Positions 63,059-64,000 of a DNA stretch of 64,000 nt are shown here, piece by piece. The position numbers were made by a program, and so were the translations under genes. The DNA lies in contig CAIXGS010000076.1 of assembly GCA_903919125.1 (NCBI GenBank), forward strand, positions 1 through 64,000, read 5' to 3'. Position 1 is the first letter of the stretch. Each line of letters opens with the position of its first letter. Origin of the DNA: an uncultured Spartobacteria bacterium (GTDB taxonomy: Bacteria; Verrucomicrobiota; Verrucomicrobiia; Chthoniobacterales; Chthoniobacteraceae). The notes beneath the pieces were generated by a model. It was not told the DNA's origin. It did not search any database and was given only the letters and a program-made list of their open reading frames with translations.

Positions 63059-63421
63059 ATGAAGAACTTTGCCGAAATCCAAGTACGGGCGACCAAGTTG
63101 GACGATCCAAGTCACAAGCCAACTGAAAACGATATTCAGCTCACCACCCTGCATGGAAAGCTCACAGAGTTCATACCCCGCTTTGGTGCGCTCAACTCCA
63201 ACACGCTTGGATTTGTGCTCCAACTGCTCTCGGTAGGAAAAGTACGCATGGACTTTCGCGACCACCACGAACGCTTGGAACTTTTAGATAAAACGGAACT
63301 CGTGTCCCGTGGCGTTGCCCTCGAGGCCCTCGACGAGTATCTCGCGTCCATAGGCCGAGGCGAGCACACCCAAGGCAGCATCGAGCTCACGCAGAAGATC
63401 ATTATTCAAACCCGCAAATAG
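63059..63421 (+). CDS. Hypothetical protein, 120 residues
   Basis: Soluble protein from ATG 63059 (MKNFAEIQVRATKLDD). It has an alternation of helices and strands (LTEFIPRFGALNSNTLGFVL, KVRMDFRDHHERLELLDKTE), with no domain I recognise. The frame extends back to 62918, but that text is Ser/Thr/Pro-rich and unlike a protein. Divergent from the autotransporter gene. Confidence 0.55.
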   Translation: MKNFAEIQVRATKLDDPSHKPTENDIQLTTLHGKLTEFIPRFGALNSNTLGFVLQLLSVGKVRMDFRDHHERLELLDKTELVSRGVALEALDEYLASIGRGEHTQGSIELTQKIIIQTRK

Positions 63422-63484
63422 GCGAATGGTTTGATTCGGGGACGCCTCGCTGACGGCGACGCGAGCTAGCCCAACTCGCCAGCG

Positions 63485-64000
63485 TCACTGCTGCTTCAGC
63501 TCGGAAAGCATCTCGAGCAAGGCATCGGTCAAAATCACCGAGGCGTCTTCCTGCACCACATTGGTACCCAACCACGTTTCGTAGCCGCCTAACGGATGTT
63601 GCGCAAACGTGGGAAGGTAACCATGTCTTCCATTAGCCAAACCAATCACCAGCGTTTTGGAAAACGGACTACGCTTTTTAAGATCCAGTCCCATCTCCAC
63701 AAACGTCTCAAAAGGAATACCACACACGGCAACGTCGCCGATCCGGATGACTTGAAGCGTCACGTTGAGCGTGTCCTCGGCCCGTTCGGCGGAGGCGACA
63801 GTATTGCGCGCATAGTTTTGGGCTAGGCGTGGAAGTAGCTCCACTGCAGCGGGATCCTTGACGGCAAGAATGGTGCGAGCCTCGGCAAGCTGCTCCTCGT
63901 TTGGGCGACGGTATTTGAGTGCGACCGTGCGCTGGAGCATTCCAAGATGCACGTCGGAGTGATAGTCGTCGATCTTGCGAAACGCCAACCAGGCCGTGTC
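63485..64000 (-). CDS. Neutral/alkaline ceramidase-like protein, 3' part only
   Basis: C-terminal 171 codons; the frame is still open at the window edge, so the start is not seen. Text such as VAVCGIPFETFVEMGLDLKK and VIGLANGRHGYLPT, then GGYETWLGTN, is the end pattern of neutral/alkaline non-lysosomal ceramidase-like proteins, many of them found as exported proteins in planctomycetes and verrucomicrobia. The catalytic N-terminal part lies outside the window. Confidence 0.75.
   Translation of the reverse strand, partial: DTAWLAFRKIDDYHSDVHLGMLQRTVALKYRRPNEEQLAEARTILAVKDPAAVELLPRLAQNYARNTVASAERAEDTLNVTLQVIRIGDVAVCGIPFETFVEMGLDLKKRSPFSKTLVIGLANGRHGYLPTFAQHPLGGYETWLGTNVVQEDASVILTDALLEMLSELKQQ

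Overview
The window looks like a chromosomal stretch of a free-living, Gram-negative, respiring bacterium of the PVC group, most likely Verrucomicrobiota. This is an inference, not a proof. Gram-negative envelope functions are present: KdsB for Kdo, an LptF/LptG permease, a type V autotransporter and several lipoproteins. Respiratory functions are present too: a diheme-type SdhCAB, malate:quinone oxidoreductase and an azurin-like copper protein. Proteins with an Ala/Pro-rich low-complexity tail or with helical repeats fit that phylum. Base composition is moderately GC-rich and even. No phage, integrase or complete insertion sequence is visible, so this is mostly ordinary chromosome with a few odd islands.

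Layout. 0-7 kb: SecG with a 15-fold pentapeptide tail, a lipoprotein PpiC isomerase, a small lipoprotein, then a minus-strand block (exported protein, STAS protein, STT3-like membrane transferase) and a ChrA transporter. 7-12.4 kb: kdsB-pyrG-aroK-queG on plus, facing glpX. 12.4-19 kb: a heme-c chemoreceptor, ychF, and a tandem pair of HtrA-like proteins of which the second has lost its catalytic triad. 19-25 kb: a standalone 5'-3' exonuclease, an MGDG-synthase-like glycosyltransferase and sdhCAB. 25-31.5 kb: hflKC, a broken Rpn-type nuclease remnant, mqo, a TerC protein, tRNA-Leu(TAG), lipB and ruvC. 31.6-36.8 kb: a ParA ATPase without an adjacent parB, a pair of inverted REP-like elements, a helical-repeat protein, a D-2-hydroxyacid dehydrogenase and a HemW-like radical SAM protein. 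36.8-43.3 kb: an operon of a/b hydrolase, APC permease and an exported unknown, then azurin plus beta-propeller dehydrogenase. 43.5-47.7 kb: an SNF2 helicase coupled to a putative PD-(D/E)XK nuclease. 47.9-54.4 kb: a DUF423 protein, a fatty-acid-hydroxylase-family protein, an LptF/G permease, a receiver-like/metallo-beta-lactamase fusion, an orphan RelE-fold protein coupled to a class V aminotransferase, and small envelope proteins. 54.4-62.7 kb: a 2,038-residue autotransporter followed on the same strand by a two-gene module (B then A) present twice. 63-64 kb: an unknown small protein and the C-terminal end of a ceramidase-like protein cut by the window edge.

How genes work together. SdhCAB and Mqo both feed electrons from TCA-cycle intermediates into quinone, and GlpX supports gluconeogenesis. 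KdsB and the LptF/G permease serve lipopolysaccharide. HflKC, the HtrA pair and the PpiC lipoprotein serve envelope protein quality control. RuvC, the SNF2/nuclease pair and the exonuclease act on DNA.

The best candidates for something undescribed are the duplicated B-A module of single-pass coiled-coil proteins beside the autotransporter, the active/dead HtrA pair, the STAS protein translationally coupled to an STT3-like transferase, and the SNF2-nuclease pair. Many genes here lack a clear Shine-Dalgarno sequence, so several starts rest on protein features rather than on ribosome binding sites.
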